A stretch of 64,000 bases of DNA from Ditylenchus dipsaci (lineage: Eukaryota > Nematoda > Chromadorea > Rhabditida > Anguinidae), in the NCBI GenBank assembly GCA_004194705.1, contig SADC01001287.1, positions 434,001 to 498,000 of the forward strand, read 5' to 3'. The translations under genes were made by a program, and so were the position numbers. Each line of letters begins with the position of its first letter. Positions within the stretch are counted from its first letter, which is position 1. The notes beneath the pieces were generated by a model. It saw only the letters and a list, made by a program, of their open reading frames with translations. It was not told the origin of the DNA and did not search any database. Below are positions 1 to 11,998 of the stretch, piece by piece.

Positions 1-201
1 AGAATGAGAGCGAATCAACCAGCAAATAGAATGTATGAAAATAGTGTGTTCATCTGCATATGTATGTATAGTTGTGTGCCATAAATAATTTATGTGTAGG
101 CTGGATTTCGAGATCTACGGCTATCAGGGGAACCATGAAGTGAAGTGAACTCTGTCGTAAAAAATTTGTGAGCTTGAAACACACGACCCCTTTTTGTTCT
201 A

Positions 202-366
202 CAGTCAAACCTCGATAAACCGGCACCCCGATAAACCGGCACCCTTGATAAGCCGGCACCCTGTCGACACTTGACTTGGCCAGGTACTCGACTTTTTAAG
301 GAAGACGACACCCCGATAAACCGGCAAGTTCGGTACCTAGGGTGCCGGCTTATCGAGGTTTGACTG
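202..366. mobile_element. TA-flanked pogo/Tc1-like MITE
   Basis: Starts CAGTCAAACCTCG and ends with the complement CGAGGTTTGACTG, flanked by TA at 200-201 and 367-368. Just inside the left end the word CGATAAACCGGCACC is repeated about three times, and its complement closes the right end. TA target sites and CAGT termini fit the Tc1/mariner-pogo superfamily. There is no coding capacity. Confidence 0.8.
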
Positions 367-394
367 TATTTGCTATTTTTTGGCGTGGTGACAT

Positions 395-795
395 GTGAGC
401 CTTAACATTTAAGGACGCGTCAGCTGAGGGATTAGTTTTTGACGATTTAAGGTTAGAAGCCGACTTAAATGGACGGAAAATAAATAATGGACTTTGGAGC
501 TTCGACATTTAGAAAGGGAAACGTGAGTCCCGAAATTCAGATCTCGTTATATGTGGATTGATATTTACACATCGAGATTTGTGGATGCAGCATATGAAGC
601 CCGAAATTTAAGACCCGAAATTTGTGGACAGAACACTGTTGGCCAATATTTGTGGCGCAATATTTCAAGTCCGATGAATGTGGACGAAGTATTCACTGCT
701 CGAAATTTAAGTCTCTACACTCAAGACCCGAAATTTGAGGCCCGACATTTAAGGACGCGATATTAAGGCTTGATATTCAAGGACGCGACTTTGGT
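395..795. repeat. Degenerate direct repeats of a CCCGAAATTTAAGGAC-like unit
   Basis: Variants of GAAATTTAAGGACGCG and GAAATTTGTGGAC recur about every 20-40 bases across this stretch, with AAGGACGCG words at both edges. The small ORF inside (551-766) is a by-product of the repeat and resembles no protein I know. It may be the subterminal array of an eroded element. Confidence 0.45.
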
Positions 796-804
796 TGCAG
801 TTTA

Positions 805-960
805 CAATCCCCCTCCACGGGAGTGATCGGATGGAGGAGATAACATCATATTCGAGTTTCTCGACCCCGATTTTATGAGAAAGCCGGCTGTTTTTTTGGT
901 TCTGAGAAAAAATTTTTTTTCGAACCACAGGGGGGTATCATGGGTTTTTAGTAGGGTTGT
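805..960 (+). repeat. Arm fragment of the dispersed family B hairpin element
   Basis: Matches, with few changes, the outer arm at 18476-18650 and (inverted) 20130-20275 and 20800-20960. Shared landmarks are the CCCC-rich start, GGGAGTGATCGGATGGA, AGAAAGCCGGCTG and ACCACAGGGGGTATCATGG. Confidence 0.75.
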
Positions 961-1017
961 GAAACTGACAATTGCCCGGACAATTGTCCGGGCAAATTGG
1001 ACAATTGTCCGCCTATC

Positions 1018-1615
1018 TAATACCATAGAAACCTGATTTTACTATTATTAAACCGTCTTCAGCATGCCTGAGTTAGTCCAGAAAACAACTTTTAGACCAT
1101 GAAAACGTGAAAAAAATTTTGATCCAAGCGGACGACCATTTGGTTTAGTTGATGCATGGATTATTTAGTAGAACTGAGGTTGGATAATAGAAAGACATTT
1201 TAAATTATAGGAGCTCTTCACAAGACAAAAATATCACTACACGGGTACCACCACATACCTGAGTTTCCAAACCTGAGTAAGACTACCTGAATACCACAAA
1301 ACCAAGTGATCGTCCACTTGGTGTGAATTTTTTTTTACGTTTTGAGGTTCTAAAACTTGTTTTCTGGACTAATTCGGACATGCTGAATATGGTTTGATAA
1401 TAGTAAAATCAGGTTTTCTATGGTATTTTTGAGTACTGGAAATAATTGATTTTACCAAAACTCGATATTACCAAAACTCAAAAAATGCTCGAAAAACGGC
1501 ATTTTACCACTATCAAACCATACTCAGCATGTCCGAATTAGTCCAGAAAATAGGTTTTGGAACATGAAAAGGTAAAAAAAATTGTTTCAAGTGGACGACC
1601 ACTTGGTTTGATTGG
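1018..1615. repeat. Hairpin repeat, three related units in alternating orientation
   Basis: Units at about 1018-1150, 1303-1424 (inverted) and 1497-1607 share TTAGTCCAGAAAA, a TCAAACC..CTCAGCATG block and GACGACCACTTGG. The same unit forms the palindrome at 56299-56697. No ORF. Confidence 0.7.
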
Positions 1616-1984
1616 TTCAGACTGAAAAATTTGAATTTCTGCAAAATTTTTACTGAAAGTGTAAGTGAGACTCAAAAAAAGTCATTGAGAACAGTGAGAG
1701 TGCGAGTGAGAGTGTCAGCTCCACCACTTAGATACCCTAAGAGATAGGGAACTACTCCAGAACTGGGGTTACTGCAAGTCAAATCGCTTTTTTAGCATTA
1801 TCGAACAGTGTTCAGGACATGGTTCTGAACAGGGTACAATGATTTTAGCTACTTGTGGCCAAATCCCAAATTCCAGAATCTGGATGTGGATACCCATTTA
1901 GAAAAAGGTACTAGGTGGTTTGCCTTACTCAACCGGAGATTGAGTGGTCCCGCAAATACCAGTTTATGACTTACCACGTAAAGT

Positions 1985-2010
1985 CTGCTACCACCAGGAT
2001 TTGAACCTGT
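1985..2010 (-). repeat. tRNA-like (SINE-type) B-box remnant
   Basis: The reverse strand reads GGTTCAAATCCTGGTGGTAG, matching an RNA polymerase III B box followed by an acceptor-like segment. No convincing A box or cloverleaf is visible, so this is a tRNA-derived remnant and not a tRNA gene. Confidence 0.4.
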
Positions 2011-2149
2011 AGCCTCAAAATTTTGGAGGTGGAATCCAGGACGGGGGTTTCACCGCGGTGGAATATACCGCCTCCAATGAAGCACTGTGATTTGGTAGCT
2101 GGACTTGGAAAAAATCTTTTTTTAATAAAAAAATCGTCTCAAGACAAAT

Positions 2150-2235
2150 TTTGAGGGGGAACTTACCGAGGGGCAATTTACCTGAAGGGCAATTTACCGA
2201 GGGGCAATTTGAAGAGGGGCAATTTACCTAGAGCC
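2150..2235 (+). repeat. Short tandem array of a GAGGGGCAATTTACC unit
   Basis: Five imperfect copies in a row (GAGGGGGAACTTACC, GAGGGGCAATTTACC and variants). Confidence 0.65.
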
Positions 2236-2244
2236 GTTCAAGGC

Positions 2245-2545
2245 AAGACAGCATATTCGTGTTTCTCGACCCGGATTTTCATGGAAATGATCATCAGATT
2301 CTGAGAAAGTGAAAAAAAATTTTCGATTTGCCTTGGTCCCCAAGGTGAAATTTTCGAAAATTTTGGAAAAAATATTTTTTAAATTGGCGCCTTTTAAATT
2401 TTAAAGGGATTAAGGGCTGTATTGGGAGGGAAGGGAATAAAGGGGCCACTAATCACACAGTGCCCACTAACAAAAGATGTTGAACATAGTTTTGAATAAT
2501 GGGGCCTACCCACAGGGGCCTAAAATTCGAATTCATAATCAGTTT
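2245..2545 (+). repeat. Family B arm fragment
   Basis: Contains CGTGTTTCTCGACCCG, then GGGATTAAGGGCTGTATTGG, GGAAGGGAATAAA and GGGGCCACTAAT, in the same order as the arm of the copy starting at 18476. The core hairpin is missing. Confidence 0.7.
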
Positions 2546-3076
2546 AACTTAAACAAAACGCCAAGAATTAAATTAGCGTTTTTACCCGCCTTTTTAAATT
2601 TTTTGTCTTTTCTTCACCAAAATGAACTGTTTTTTTGCAAAAAGCACACGGTCTTTTACTCCAAAAGATCTTTTGTTTAGAAATTACATCGTATACCTTA
2701 TCGTATACCTAAAAAATATTGGTATTGGGCAATATATTGAGGTCCACAACTTTGAAATGTTGGTATTGGGTCTGGAGAGGACCAAAAAATATCGGTATTA
2801 ATATTAGGGAAAGGGAAATGCCCATCTCTAGTTAAGAACGTAATCAGCTTTATTTAAAACTTCAACATCTCAAACCTTACGAATCAAAGATTTTTGCCCT
2901 TTCACTATTTGTAAAAAAAATTGCAAAAACACTAAAAATAGGTCTTTTAACCGCAAAAAGAGAAGGGATCTAAATCTCGTTCACTATGACATAATCCTGA
3001 CAATCCACTTGACTATCTCACCTTATAACACAGAGAAAGTATGAATACGAGTACAAAAACTACAGAATAAATGCGT
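2546..3076. other. AT-rich intergenic stretch
   Basis: No coding exon, terminal repeat or RNA gene recognised. A short ORF overlapping 2477-2680 starts in repeat sequence and has no recognisable domain. Confidence 0.4.
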
Positions 3077-3618
3077 TTATTCAGAACAACTTATGAGAAA
3101 GACAAAAACAAAGTGGTTCTTAGAAGAACCTTTGGAGTAGTTGTAAAGAGTATGACTGTGTAACGATTGTGTTGCAATTCCTTCCAAAGCCTCAGCATGA
3201 AGTTGACCACGAAGACGACGAGCCAGCTGAAGATTCTTGCACATGACGGTGACCCGCTTGGCATGGATGGCACACAAATTGCTGTCTTCGAAGAGGCCTG
3301 TCAAATACATTTCCGTGGTTTCCTGAAGAGAAAGAACGGCAGAAGCCCTAAAAACAAATAGATTATTAAAGGACATATCCGGAGTCGCAAAAGGAACGTA
3401 CCGATATCGAAGAACTGTCTTGAACTCTTGCGCAATTTCACGGACAAGGCGCTGGAACGGAAGCTTACGGAGCACCAAATCAGTCGACGAAGAGCAACAG
3501 TGCCAGGATGATAGCGACGCGCCTTCTAGATTCCACCATCAACTCCGGCACGAGCATCTGTCTTGACACCTACAGACTTTTTCGGAGCTTTTCCGGCCAC
3601 AGTCTTATGCGCAGTTTG
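3077..3618 (-). pseudogene. Histone H3 pseudogene, intron-containing
   Basis: Core nucleosome histone by homology. The upstream exon (3618-3402) reads QTAHKTVAGKAPKK (H3 tail QTARKSTGGKAPRK), then HPGTVALR, then [19 protein letters not shown] 54-nt GT-AG intron (3401-3348) follows. The second exon (3347-3077) reads [26 protein letters not shown] and LQLARRLRG. Loop 1 has canonical H3 length, so it is not CenH3-like. Damage: a TAG at a conserved Lys before the HPGTVALR block, and a roughly 23-nt deletion plus frameshift removing most of the IRRYQKSTE block. The normal stop after the RGERA position is also missing, so the frame runs about 35 residues on. The retained intron rules out a processed retrocopy. 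The exon carrying the start codon is not clear; an upstream ORF (to 3845) could be a divergent N-terminus. Well supported as H3-derived and broken. Confidence 0.85.
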
Positions 3619-3856
3619 CTAAAGTAAAAAATAAGTGTCAACACTGAAGAGGTACCAAACGCCAACCTGTTACACCTGCTGAAACCTTCTGCTTTTGGAC
3701 CGGTTGACTCATTGATTCTTGATTTCTGTCCTGCTCTCTGCTTCTTCGATAGCTTGAATTGCGGGTCCTCATCATACCTGAAAATTATACCAAATTTCAT
3801 TCCGTCAAAAAATCGAAAAAAATCGTCGTTTTTGAGACGTCTCATATACCAAAATG

Positions 3857-6751
3857 GGCTTTACATAGCTTCGACAATTAGATGTTTCAAAAAGCGCCTA
3901 TTTGAATAATCACATGTTTCGAAAGTCAGAGGTTTCGCCAATTAAGAGATTTCGCCAATCGCTGATTTCATTTTTCGCGCCTTTCAATAATCGAATGTTT
4001 CACCGATAACTACTTCAAAAATCACTAGTTACGCCACTATTTCAAGCCCTATTTGTTATGGTTGTTATGGTGTCATAGCTTTGCGTGTTGTTTTTTATTA
4101 CCTGACATAATGGTGTATGATTTTCGTTATCATCATTACTGTATTTTAAGATGCTCAGTGACATCGAATATAGCAGCAGTCAAGACGAAGCAACTTCTTC
4201 AGAAGAAGAGCTTGAAGAAATCCAGCGCACAGTGGAAAATCCTGCTCAAGTCCATGCAAGCCTAATTTGTCAAGTTATTCCGAAGAGAAGGGCGAAAAAG
4301 CGAGAAGCTGTGGTTATGCCTGAAGTGGAGCTGCGTCTAATCCAATCTCGTCGAAGCAAGAGTCTTATCGTTTGTGAAGGTATTTTCCTACTATTTTTGC
4401 GAGGCGTGCACCAATCAAGTCTGCTGTATGTTTAGGGCACTGCTATAACTATTCTTTCACCAACGCAGATCAGGTCAAGCACTGGCGCTGCGCAAAAAGA
4501 TATTCAGATGGGTGCAAGCAAACTCTGGAAAGCAATAAGGATGGACCATGAGTTGGAATGAGCCTTGGGCAACATGTACATACAGCAGAAGCAGTTGATG
4601 TGGAGCTACGAGCAATCAGTTTGGAAGTAGCAGAGATGGCTCGTCAGAAAGATGTAAGTTTAAGTATTTCTAGAGTTGTCCTGAGTTTTTCCTCACAAAA
4701 GTTTCAGTTGTGTGCGCGCAAAATTTACGCCAAAGTAACTGAACATATATCGGAGCAAGCTAAAGCTATTGTAGACTCGACAAATGTGGCAAGGGCTGTA
4801 TCGTATCATCAGAAGGTATATTACTTTTTCGGTAGATCTTTAAAAATTTTCAATTTAAATTTGCATTTAGAAACTGAATGACTGTCCAAATGGATCGTGC
4901 CTGCCATGTAATTTGGTAATTCCCGAGGACTTGAGGCTGTACAAAGAAGTTCCGTTTGTTCTCTAGGATACAGGAAGAGGATCGCGACGAATGATTATTT
5001 TTTTTACGCCTGCTTTGATGGAGGTAAGATTACTTCGCCTGATAAGTCAAAATGAAAAGTTAATGTTTATTGTGCAGTGTCTTCGATTGGCCGAATACTG
5101 GGGGATGGACGGAACGTTCAAGCTGGTGCCAGAAGAATGGAAACAACTGATGACAATTAATGCCAAGATCGGTGAAAGTTTCGTTCCATGTTTGCATGTG
5201 CTCTTGCCAAGAAATCTGCTGGAACATATACTGGATTCTTCCGCAAAGTCAAACGTATCCTTCCAACTATTGTGGTCCCCAGTGCTCATATGGACTACGA
5301 AATAGCCCTGTTTTCTAGTTTTGCGGCAGTTTTCCCTCGTATGTTGCTTCTGCCGCATTCTTTTGTTATTCATTCTTTCGCATAACTTTTTAGTGGTCAC
5401 AATCCACGGATGTATGTTTCACTTTGCTCAGGCGCACATCAAGAAAGTTGCAAAGCTGAAGTTGAAAAAAGTCTACGAAAGCGGAGGACTCTTTAGCATA
5501 GTCGTCAAAAAACTCAAAAGTTTAGTGTATGTACCTGTTGTGGATGTCGTTGCTTGCTACTATCTTATTGTGGGAGAACAGTGCGCTAAATTTGCAGTAG
5601 GATCACCTGAACAAAGTTTCATCAACTACTTTAAGAGTATGTTTGACTAATTTGTCTTGATTTCGTTAAATGTAGTTTTTCTGTTTGAGACTTGGATTGG
5701 ACATGAGGGAGAAGACGGAATTCGACGCCCGCTATTTGCTCATTCTCTGTGGAACTGTACTGAATTAGCACGAGAGGGAAAAGCGAAGACTACAAACTCA
5801 CTTGAAGCGTGGCATCGATCTTTGCAGCTGGCGATGGGAACCACGGGTGGCAAGAAACCTCAATTCTGGAAGTGGCTTGGACAGCTTAAATTAGAGTGTT
5901 CAATGCAAGAGGCTAAGCTAATTTCTCTGCGCACAGGTGGCGATCCGAAGCTCAACAAAGTCTATTTGAGGCTCTCGGAGCGAAGGAAGAATATGGTACT
6001 GCGTTATGATAGAACAAATATGTTAGACTACGTTAAGAATCACGCATTGTTTACCAGACTTGATCATTGTTGAACTGTTATCGATTTGGTTATCATTAGT
6101 GTGAAGAATAATAAATATTAATGTTCAAATTTGATTAGTTGTAGAAATTCGGGTGATTGCAGAGAATTGGAATATGAAGAGAACGTATCCAAAAATTTGA
6201 TAGAAAAGTAACTAATTGTTGTTGTTATTTTCCAAAACAGAATAAATTTGGCCTGTTTGAATGTTCGGATACGAATTTGGACAAGGATAGATTCAAAAAA
6301 ATTAGTGTAACAATCCGTTATGTCCAGCCACTCGTCCAATGCAATTGGCACGAGCAATTTCTACACGACTGACAAGCTAGATAAAATAAGACACGAAAGA
6401 ACAACAATACCTCACGTAAGAACAGAACTCGCCAAAGACTTAACTAAAACACAGTTAAAACAGCTCTATTTAAAAATAAAATAACAATCTCTGTTTCAAG
6501 CAATGATAATACATTTAAGTCTCGAAAGTGAACTTTCCATACTAAGCAAAAGATTGTCGAAATGGGTACCATGATGAAATGTAAATTGACTAAATAGTTC
6601 ATATGCAAAACATTCGATTATTGAAAGGCGCGAAAAATGAAATCAGAGATTGGCGAAATCTCTTAATTGGCGAAACCTCTGACTTTCGAAACATGTGATT
6701 ATTCAAATAGGCGCTTTTTGAAACATCTAATTGTCGAAGCTATGTAAAGCC
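3857..6751. mobile_element. MULE transposon (MULE-1), 2895 bp, with TIRs and 8-bp TSD
   Basis: Inverted repeats of 144 bp at 3857-4000 and 6608-6751 differ at about one position (G/T near 3962). Both begin GGCTTTACATAGCTTCGAC. The element is flanked by the direct repeat CCAAAATG at 3849-3856 and 6752-6759. TIRs over 100 bp with 8-9 bp TSDs are typical of Mutator-like elements. Near-identical TIRs imply a young insertion. It lies just upstream of the H3 pseudogene, in divergent orientation. Confidence 0.95.
4151..6073 (+). pseudogene. FLYWCH-MULE transposase, disrupted
   Basis: Cut-and-paste transposase of MULE-1. Exons: 4151-4379, 4469-4653, 4708-4815, 4871-5023, 5078-5338, 5394-5636, 5676-6073, joined by short GT-AG introns. 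The second exon has a FLYWCH-like finger (W-R-C-A, G-C-K, then H-V-H). The MULE catalytic core follows: WGMDGTFKLVPEEW (first Asp), PSAHMDYEIAL (second Asp), HGCMFHFAQA, and TNSLEAWHRSL (likely Glu). Breaks: TGA between the finger's Cys and His pairs (about 4549), TAG before DTGRGSRR (about 4964), and one missing base near 5210. Both stops are one transition from sense codons (CGA, CAG). AATAAA at 6109 follows the TGA stop. The N-terminal acidic stretch is about 30 residues. It is probably inactive unless the breaks are assembly errors. Confidence 0.9.
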
Positions 6752-8760
6752 CCAAAATGTAGCCCTGACATTCAGCTACAAGAATAATTGAGCCGATTTT
6801 TGTAAAGTTGTTGTTTTAGAAACTAGAGACCATTTGAAGTGAACAAGTGGCATTTTCTCGAGTAAAAATAGGGGTTTTTGAGGTTTTCATCTAACTTTTG
6901 CATAGCACACCCTAAATTTGCATTTTTTGCATACTTCCTTGGTAAGAAAATGTAGCAAATTTACTCCTCTATAAAGCTCTCGGTTTTGTTTGAGAACAAT
7001 CTGACAGAAAAATTTTCTAAAATCTCAATAAAGTCAACCAGATCAAGAAATTTTTTGAACTTTTTAAAGAGTAATCAATTGTAATTTCAAAATTCTGCAG
7101 GTTTCATGGGCAAGTGATGGCTTATTTGAAAGCCCTTGCTATATGAAATTTTCTGGTCAACAGCATTTCACAAAAAATCATAAAAAAATTATATCTGACA
7201 TACAAAACAGTCAGGGTCCAAAATTGACCATTTTTCGGAATTTTTTATTTGGCGCCAAATTTCGCTAATGATTATAAATTTGAATTTTGGGCCCCTGTGT
7301 ACCGCATAAATAAACTTTGGTATGCATGCTTTTTCATGCATCCAGAGTCACTTTCGAGGGATTTGTCACTTTCGAGTGATCCGAAGTCAAACTCCGAAGA
7401 ACTTTGGCGACCTTCTCTTACTCATATACTATTTTGTAGCTTGTATCTTGAAATCTGTCTTCCATTGACTCAGTTTTCAATAAGGATTATTGGTACTGCC
7501 TAGGTTCCATTCCACGTTATGTTGAATCGTGATGTCACTCTGACTTAGTTAACAATATAGCCTTAGGCGCAGGATAGGCCAGTGTATGTTAGAAGGGGCT
7601 CAAAAGTGTGTCCTAAACAACAAAAAATATAAAAAAATATCTTTGAGCTCTTCCTAAAATTCGTTAGCATCCCCTTATCTAAGCCTAATTTCCCAAATCA
7701 TTGGCATACGAAAATATCCAATATTCCTGGGTTGGCACGAGCTCCACACCGCCACACCGAACCACCCAATCGCATCCCCCCCCCCACCGTCAGGAGAGCG
7801 TAAACACAATTAGTCATAATATCCTCTTTTCATCATTCTCCAAACCATTATCTTTTGCACACCAACCAAAAAGCAAGAGAGATAAAGCAAAAAAAAACAT
7901 CCAATTTATCGGCCATTTCCTGCATCTCCTTTACTTGTTTTGCGAAACATGTCTTTCTGCTTTTTTGTACACTCACCCCCTTCTAATCTATGCTTTATCC
8001 TTCCACACCCCAAATTGTGGGCAAACCAGCTGATGATTGATGTTGGTTTGTCGCCCACCCATTGTAGTAGGCCTTTGCAACTGATGGTCTGATTAATTTT
8101 CAAAGAAGGAAAAAGAAAAGATTGCAACAACCGTAACTTTGCGACAGAAAAAGATAATTTCATGTTCACATCTCCAGAAAATCCCACTTTTTTGCTGATC
8201 GTAAAGAGTGTGATGAATCAGGGAAGTATTTTTCGGATTTTTCCTCCTCCTTGAATGGTTTAACATTTTTTCGAAGGTTTGCAAGACCGATCCTTCTTCA
8301 AAATGCCACCTTCTAAAACTTTTTGTCTTCTATAACAGCATAGTTACAAAACTTTGCCCGAAAATAGGGAGACCCGAAGGCCAACCCGACCCGAAGGCCA
8401 ACACACCCAAAAATTTAGCTGTCTGCCAACCCTGAAGGGCTGCAGCACAGTTCAAGCCGGGCAGAAGTGCAATGCTCGACTCTCACTATGGAGGTCCTGC
8501 CTGCTTGATCACAGGACACACCCAGCCAGGTAAGTTTCAGTAAATTGAAACTCGAAATATTTATATGACTAGCTTCTGGACTAGTTGCTCGGTTTGTCAG
8601 TATATAGTTTATAGCCAGAGAACTGACACTCTATAGTATGGCTTATCCATCGATATTTTCTGACTTTTTTCTACAAGTCAAACGTTTCATATACCAAAAC
8701 GTAGCTGAGATCCTGGGCTTTTATTTGAGCTATCATGCCGAGAGGAAACCGACTAGAGTC
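6752..8760. other. Intergenic region with one short family B core piece
   Basis: At 7285-7380 a fragment of the family B core is recognisable (CCGCATAAATAAACTTTGGT, TGCATGCTTTTTCATGCATC). A two-copy GACCCGAAGGCCAAC repeat sits near 8371-8404. The 7701-8033 ORF is low-complexity and unrecognised. No gene seen. Confidence 0.5.
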
Positions 8761-9618
8761 CAGTGTTGGGGATTTTCTGAAATTCTCGTACTCGTACTTC
8801 GTACAAGTGTTTTTTTGACCTCGTACTCCGTACTCGTACCGCGCTACAAAATCTCGTCTTACTCGTACTCGTACTAGTAGTACGAGCTGAAAAAAGCTCT
8901 TACTCATACTCGTACTTTACTCGTACCTGAGGAAAAGCTCATGCTGTACTCGTACTTGAATAAAAAATCCGTACTCTTTAAATATTTTCACAAATTTTTA
9001 TTTAATTTAAGTAACATTTTTATATAATTTTTGTCGAATGAGGAATCGACTACCATAAGGGACTATTTTTTAGAAGAATTCAGTATTAGAAACACTACGC
9101 GTTTACTACTGAAGCCTTGAGCAACGCTTCGCATTGCGATTTTTAAAGGAGTAGATATTTGACACACCATAAAATGAATAAAACACCATGACCAAAACCT
9201 AGCTGCTTCGCATCCCTTGGAATAAGGCATATTATGACTAAACCATGGAAAGGCATAGATTTGAAACGGCCGCTTCGCGTGCCTTCAAATGAGGAATACC
9301 ATGACCATACCATGAAAGAGACGTCAATTTATAAGATTAATCAGAAAATTTAAAGGGCAAATAGGAAATTTATGATTTCAAAATGCCTTTCTCATTTAAA
9401 AACTCATGCTTTTATAAAAAAATTCTGCTCAAAAATAGCCAGAAAAAAACATGGCACTCGTACTTAAAGTTTCTCTTCGTACTCGTACTGTTCTTCGTCC
9501 TCGTACACGTACCTCATTATTTTTTCTGTTCGTACTAGTACTCGTACCTCTGTTTTTCAGCTGCTCGTACTTCGTACTCGTAGTACGAGTACGGTATGAG
9601 TACGAGTTCCCAACACTG
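8761..9618. mobile_element. hAT-type MITE with CGTACT-rich arms, 858 bp
   Basis: Begins CAGTGTTGGG and ends CCCAACACTG, flanked by an exact 8-bp duplication CTAGAGTC (8753-8760 and 9619-9626). CAG-type short TIRs and 8-bp TSDs fit the hAT superfamily. Both subterminal regions are arrays of CTCGTACT/AGTACGAG. The middle (9000-9430) has no recognisable ORF. Confidence 0.9.
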
Positions 9619-10213
9619 CTAGAGTCATGACTAAAATTCGAAAAACATTCACCAATACCGAATCCCTTACCATATACCACGGATTCGGAACGATAGCCTA
9701 AAAAAGCTCACTTTTTCAAATGATAAACTGATTAGATTATAATTTCATTGTTTTCGTATCACTCGATGGTGTCAAAATAGCGTTTACTTTTTGACTGCTT
9801 ATAAAAAATAGCAAATATTGTTGGTGCGAGTGGTTTCAGTTGGTGAGCAGTAGTAGGTAGGTAATAAAGCTACTATGTTTGGGAATAGCACTCGCTAACT
9901 AACGGGTTTCCATTACTTATAATGCTGCCTTTATCTACTTGCTTTGTGATGATGCTGATGACACCAAATGAAGTTCCCCTGATTGTGCAAAAAAAACTTT
10001 GTGGGAAAACTTTGGAAAACACTGAAAATTTTTGAGTTTACTGGGAGTAATATTTATTCCGTAAATCTTGATCTTAATTGGTTCGATATTTTCCGGCAGT
10101 CGGTGCAGAATGGTCGATTTACTTATGAGAAAAGCTAACAGAAACTAGAGTTGATGTTGCCAAAAAAAGCTATGATCAGTTGAAAGTGGCTGAAAATGAC
10201 AAGGGGCTAATAC

Positions 10214-10625
10214 CAGTGCTGGGAACTCGTCCATACCTCGTCCTGCCCTCGTCCATTATATTTTATAGATTTTTCCATCAACGATGTTGTGTATTTTTTA
10301 ATGTTTTGGTATGGATTCGTCAAAGAGGCTTTACCCTACAAAATTGCAAAGAAACACAACACAGATAGCGAATTGAATTGTACAAAAAATACGTCAAAAG
10401 TTTAAGGACGAGCAACTCGTCCCAAACTCGAACATTTACTCGTCCTTAGACTTTTAGTGTCATTTTCGTTCAATTTTATGCATTTTTTCAGGAATATTAT
10501 CTTATTAACTTGTAGAGAATATTTATTTAAGCAGATCTGAAACCAAACATCTGAAATTTAATGACATTATCGATAAGAAAGACCGTAAAATATCAAGGAC
10601 GAGCCAAGGACGAGTTCCAGCACTG
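10214..10625. mobile_element. hAT-like MITE, 412 bp, older
   Basis: Termini CAGTGCTGGGAACTCGTCC (left) and the inverse of CAGTGCTGGAACTCGTCC (right). The flanking octamers gctaatac and gataagac agree at 6 of 8 positions, read as a decayed TSD. The ends carry repeats of CTCGTCC/GGACGAG. Confidence 0.75.
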
Positions 10626-11005
10626 GATAAGACGTTTTGAGCTAAATTTTAGTATGTCCTGGATGACCAAGGGGTAGTAGGAGATTAAACCATGTTTTTG
10701 GAGTCACAGTTTTAAATAGTGCCATAAGAAAAGCATAAATCTTTTTTTGCCTGCAGTTGGCTTTTTTCTGCCCGCTTTTTTGAATGCCTCCTAAATTAAA
10801 TACAAAAAATTTGTTATATTTTTTATCCTGAGCCACCCCGTATACGAAATCCGAATCCATTTACAGATTTTCGAAAAGACTTTTACGCTGTATAGTTTCG
10901 GCAAAAAATCTTCTGGGTGCAATAAGTGGTCATACCTCAGCAGCCAAGTATTTTTTCGAAATTATGAGAAATTATGTGTACTAAGGCAGCTTAAAATAAA
11001 AAATA

Positions 11006-11453
11006 CAGTATACTCTCGATAAACCATCACCTCTGGGGATCAGGCTGGGGGCCGGTTTAATGGCAGTATTATTACTTCAGTTCATCAATTTATTCCGTAT
11101 CAACACAACAAAATTAGCAAACACTAAGCAATTTTGAGGAATTCGGTTAGTTCACTTTGTTTCTGGGCAAAACAATCGTCCAATTTGTCATTGCAACTGA
11201 GGATGGCTAGCAAAACAATTGACGGAAATTTAAAAAAATCATAAAAAGTTGGCTGGAATTTGAAAAATGTCGCAAAACCTGTTGATGCCGCTTCATCGAA
11301 AGTAATTTTATTGTACATGACCAAGCTTAGGATGCCAGATTTTTGGGAGTGCCGATTTATCGGATGTCGGTTTATCAAAGGTAATTTTTGAGGGGCTTTC
11401 TTTGCTGGCCAACCAATTTTTGCTAAAAGTGCCGGTTTATCGAGAGTGGACTG
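11006..11453. mobile_element. pogo-like MITE, 448 bp
   Basis: Flanked by TA (11004-11005, 11454-11455). Left end CAGTATACTCTCGATAAACC, right end GGTTTATCGAGAGTGGACTG. Words built on GCCGGTTTATCG recur inside the right end. Non-coding. Confidence 0.75.
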
Positions 11454-11998
11454 TATTACAAATTTCATTATTTTTTGGAAAGAGAAAAGAGAAAAAAGCA
11501 AAACACATGCAGAAAAGAATCGAATCTTGTCCATCTAAAAACACCATTTTTCTTTAAAAATAGTCTAAAAATAGTACAAAAATAACTAGCCTTCAGGCTG
11601 GGTATATAGACCAGCAGGCATTTAACCCTTTTCTGCCGGAATTAATTTTCGAAAAAATTTGAATTTTTTCTTTGAGTAAAAACGGTCATTTTCAAAGGTA
11701 ACATAGTTAGTTTTATAATAAAAATGCAGTCAAAAATGGGTTAGGATGATAAAAGTCTCGAGATTTTGACAATTTTCAAAAAATTTATTTTTTCGCACTT
11801 TGTTAACCAAGATTGCATTTTACCTACTTTTTGTGTATAATATTTAACCAAGTTACCACTTGAAATTTCCCTTATTATCTCAGTTATCTTTAAAGTGAAT
11901 ATTTTCTTTGAGATTCTTAGAAAAGATAGGTAAAAACAGAATGCCAATAACAGAAATTAGAATTTTTATGTTTTCTCAAATTTTTTACTATTTGGACA

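Noticed and set aside
5047..5400. 117-codon minus ORF
   Set aside because: Shadow of the transposase coding exons on the plus strand.
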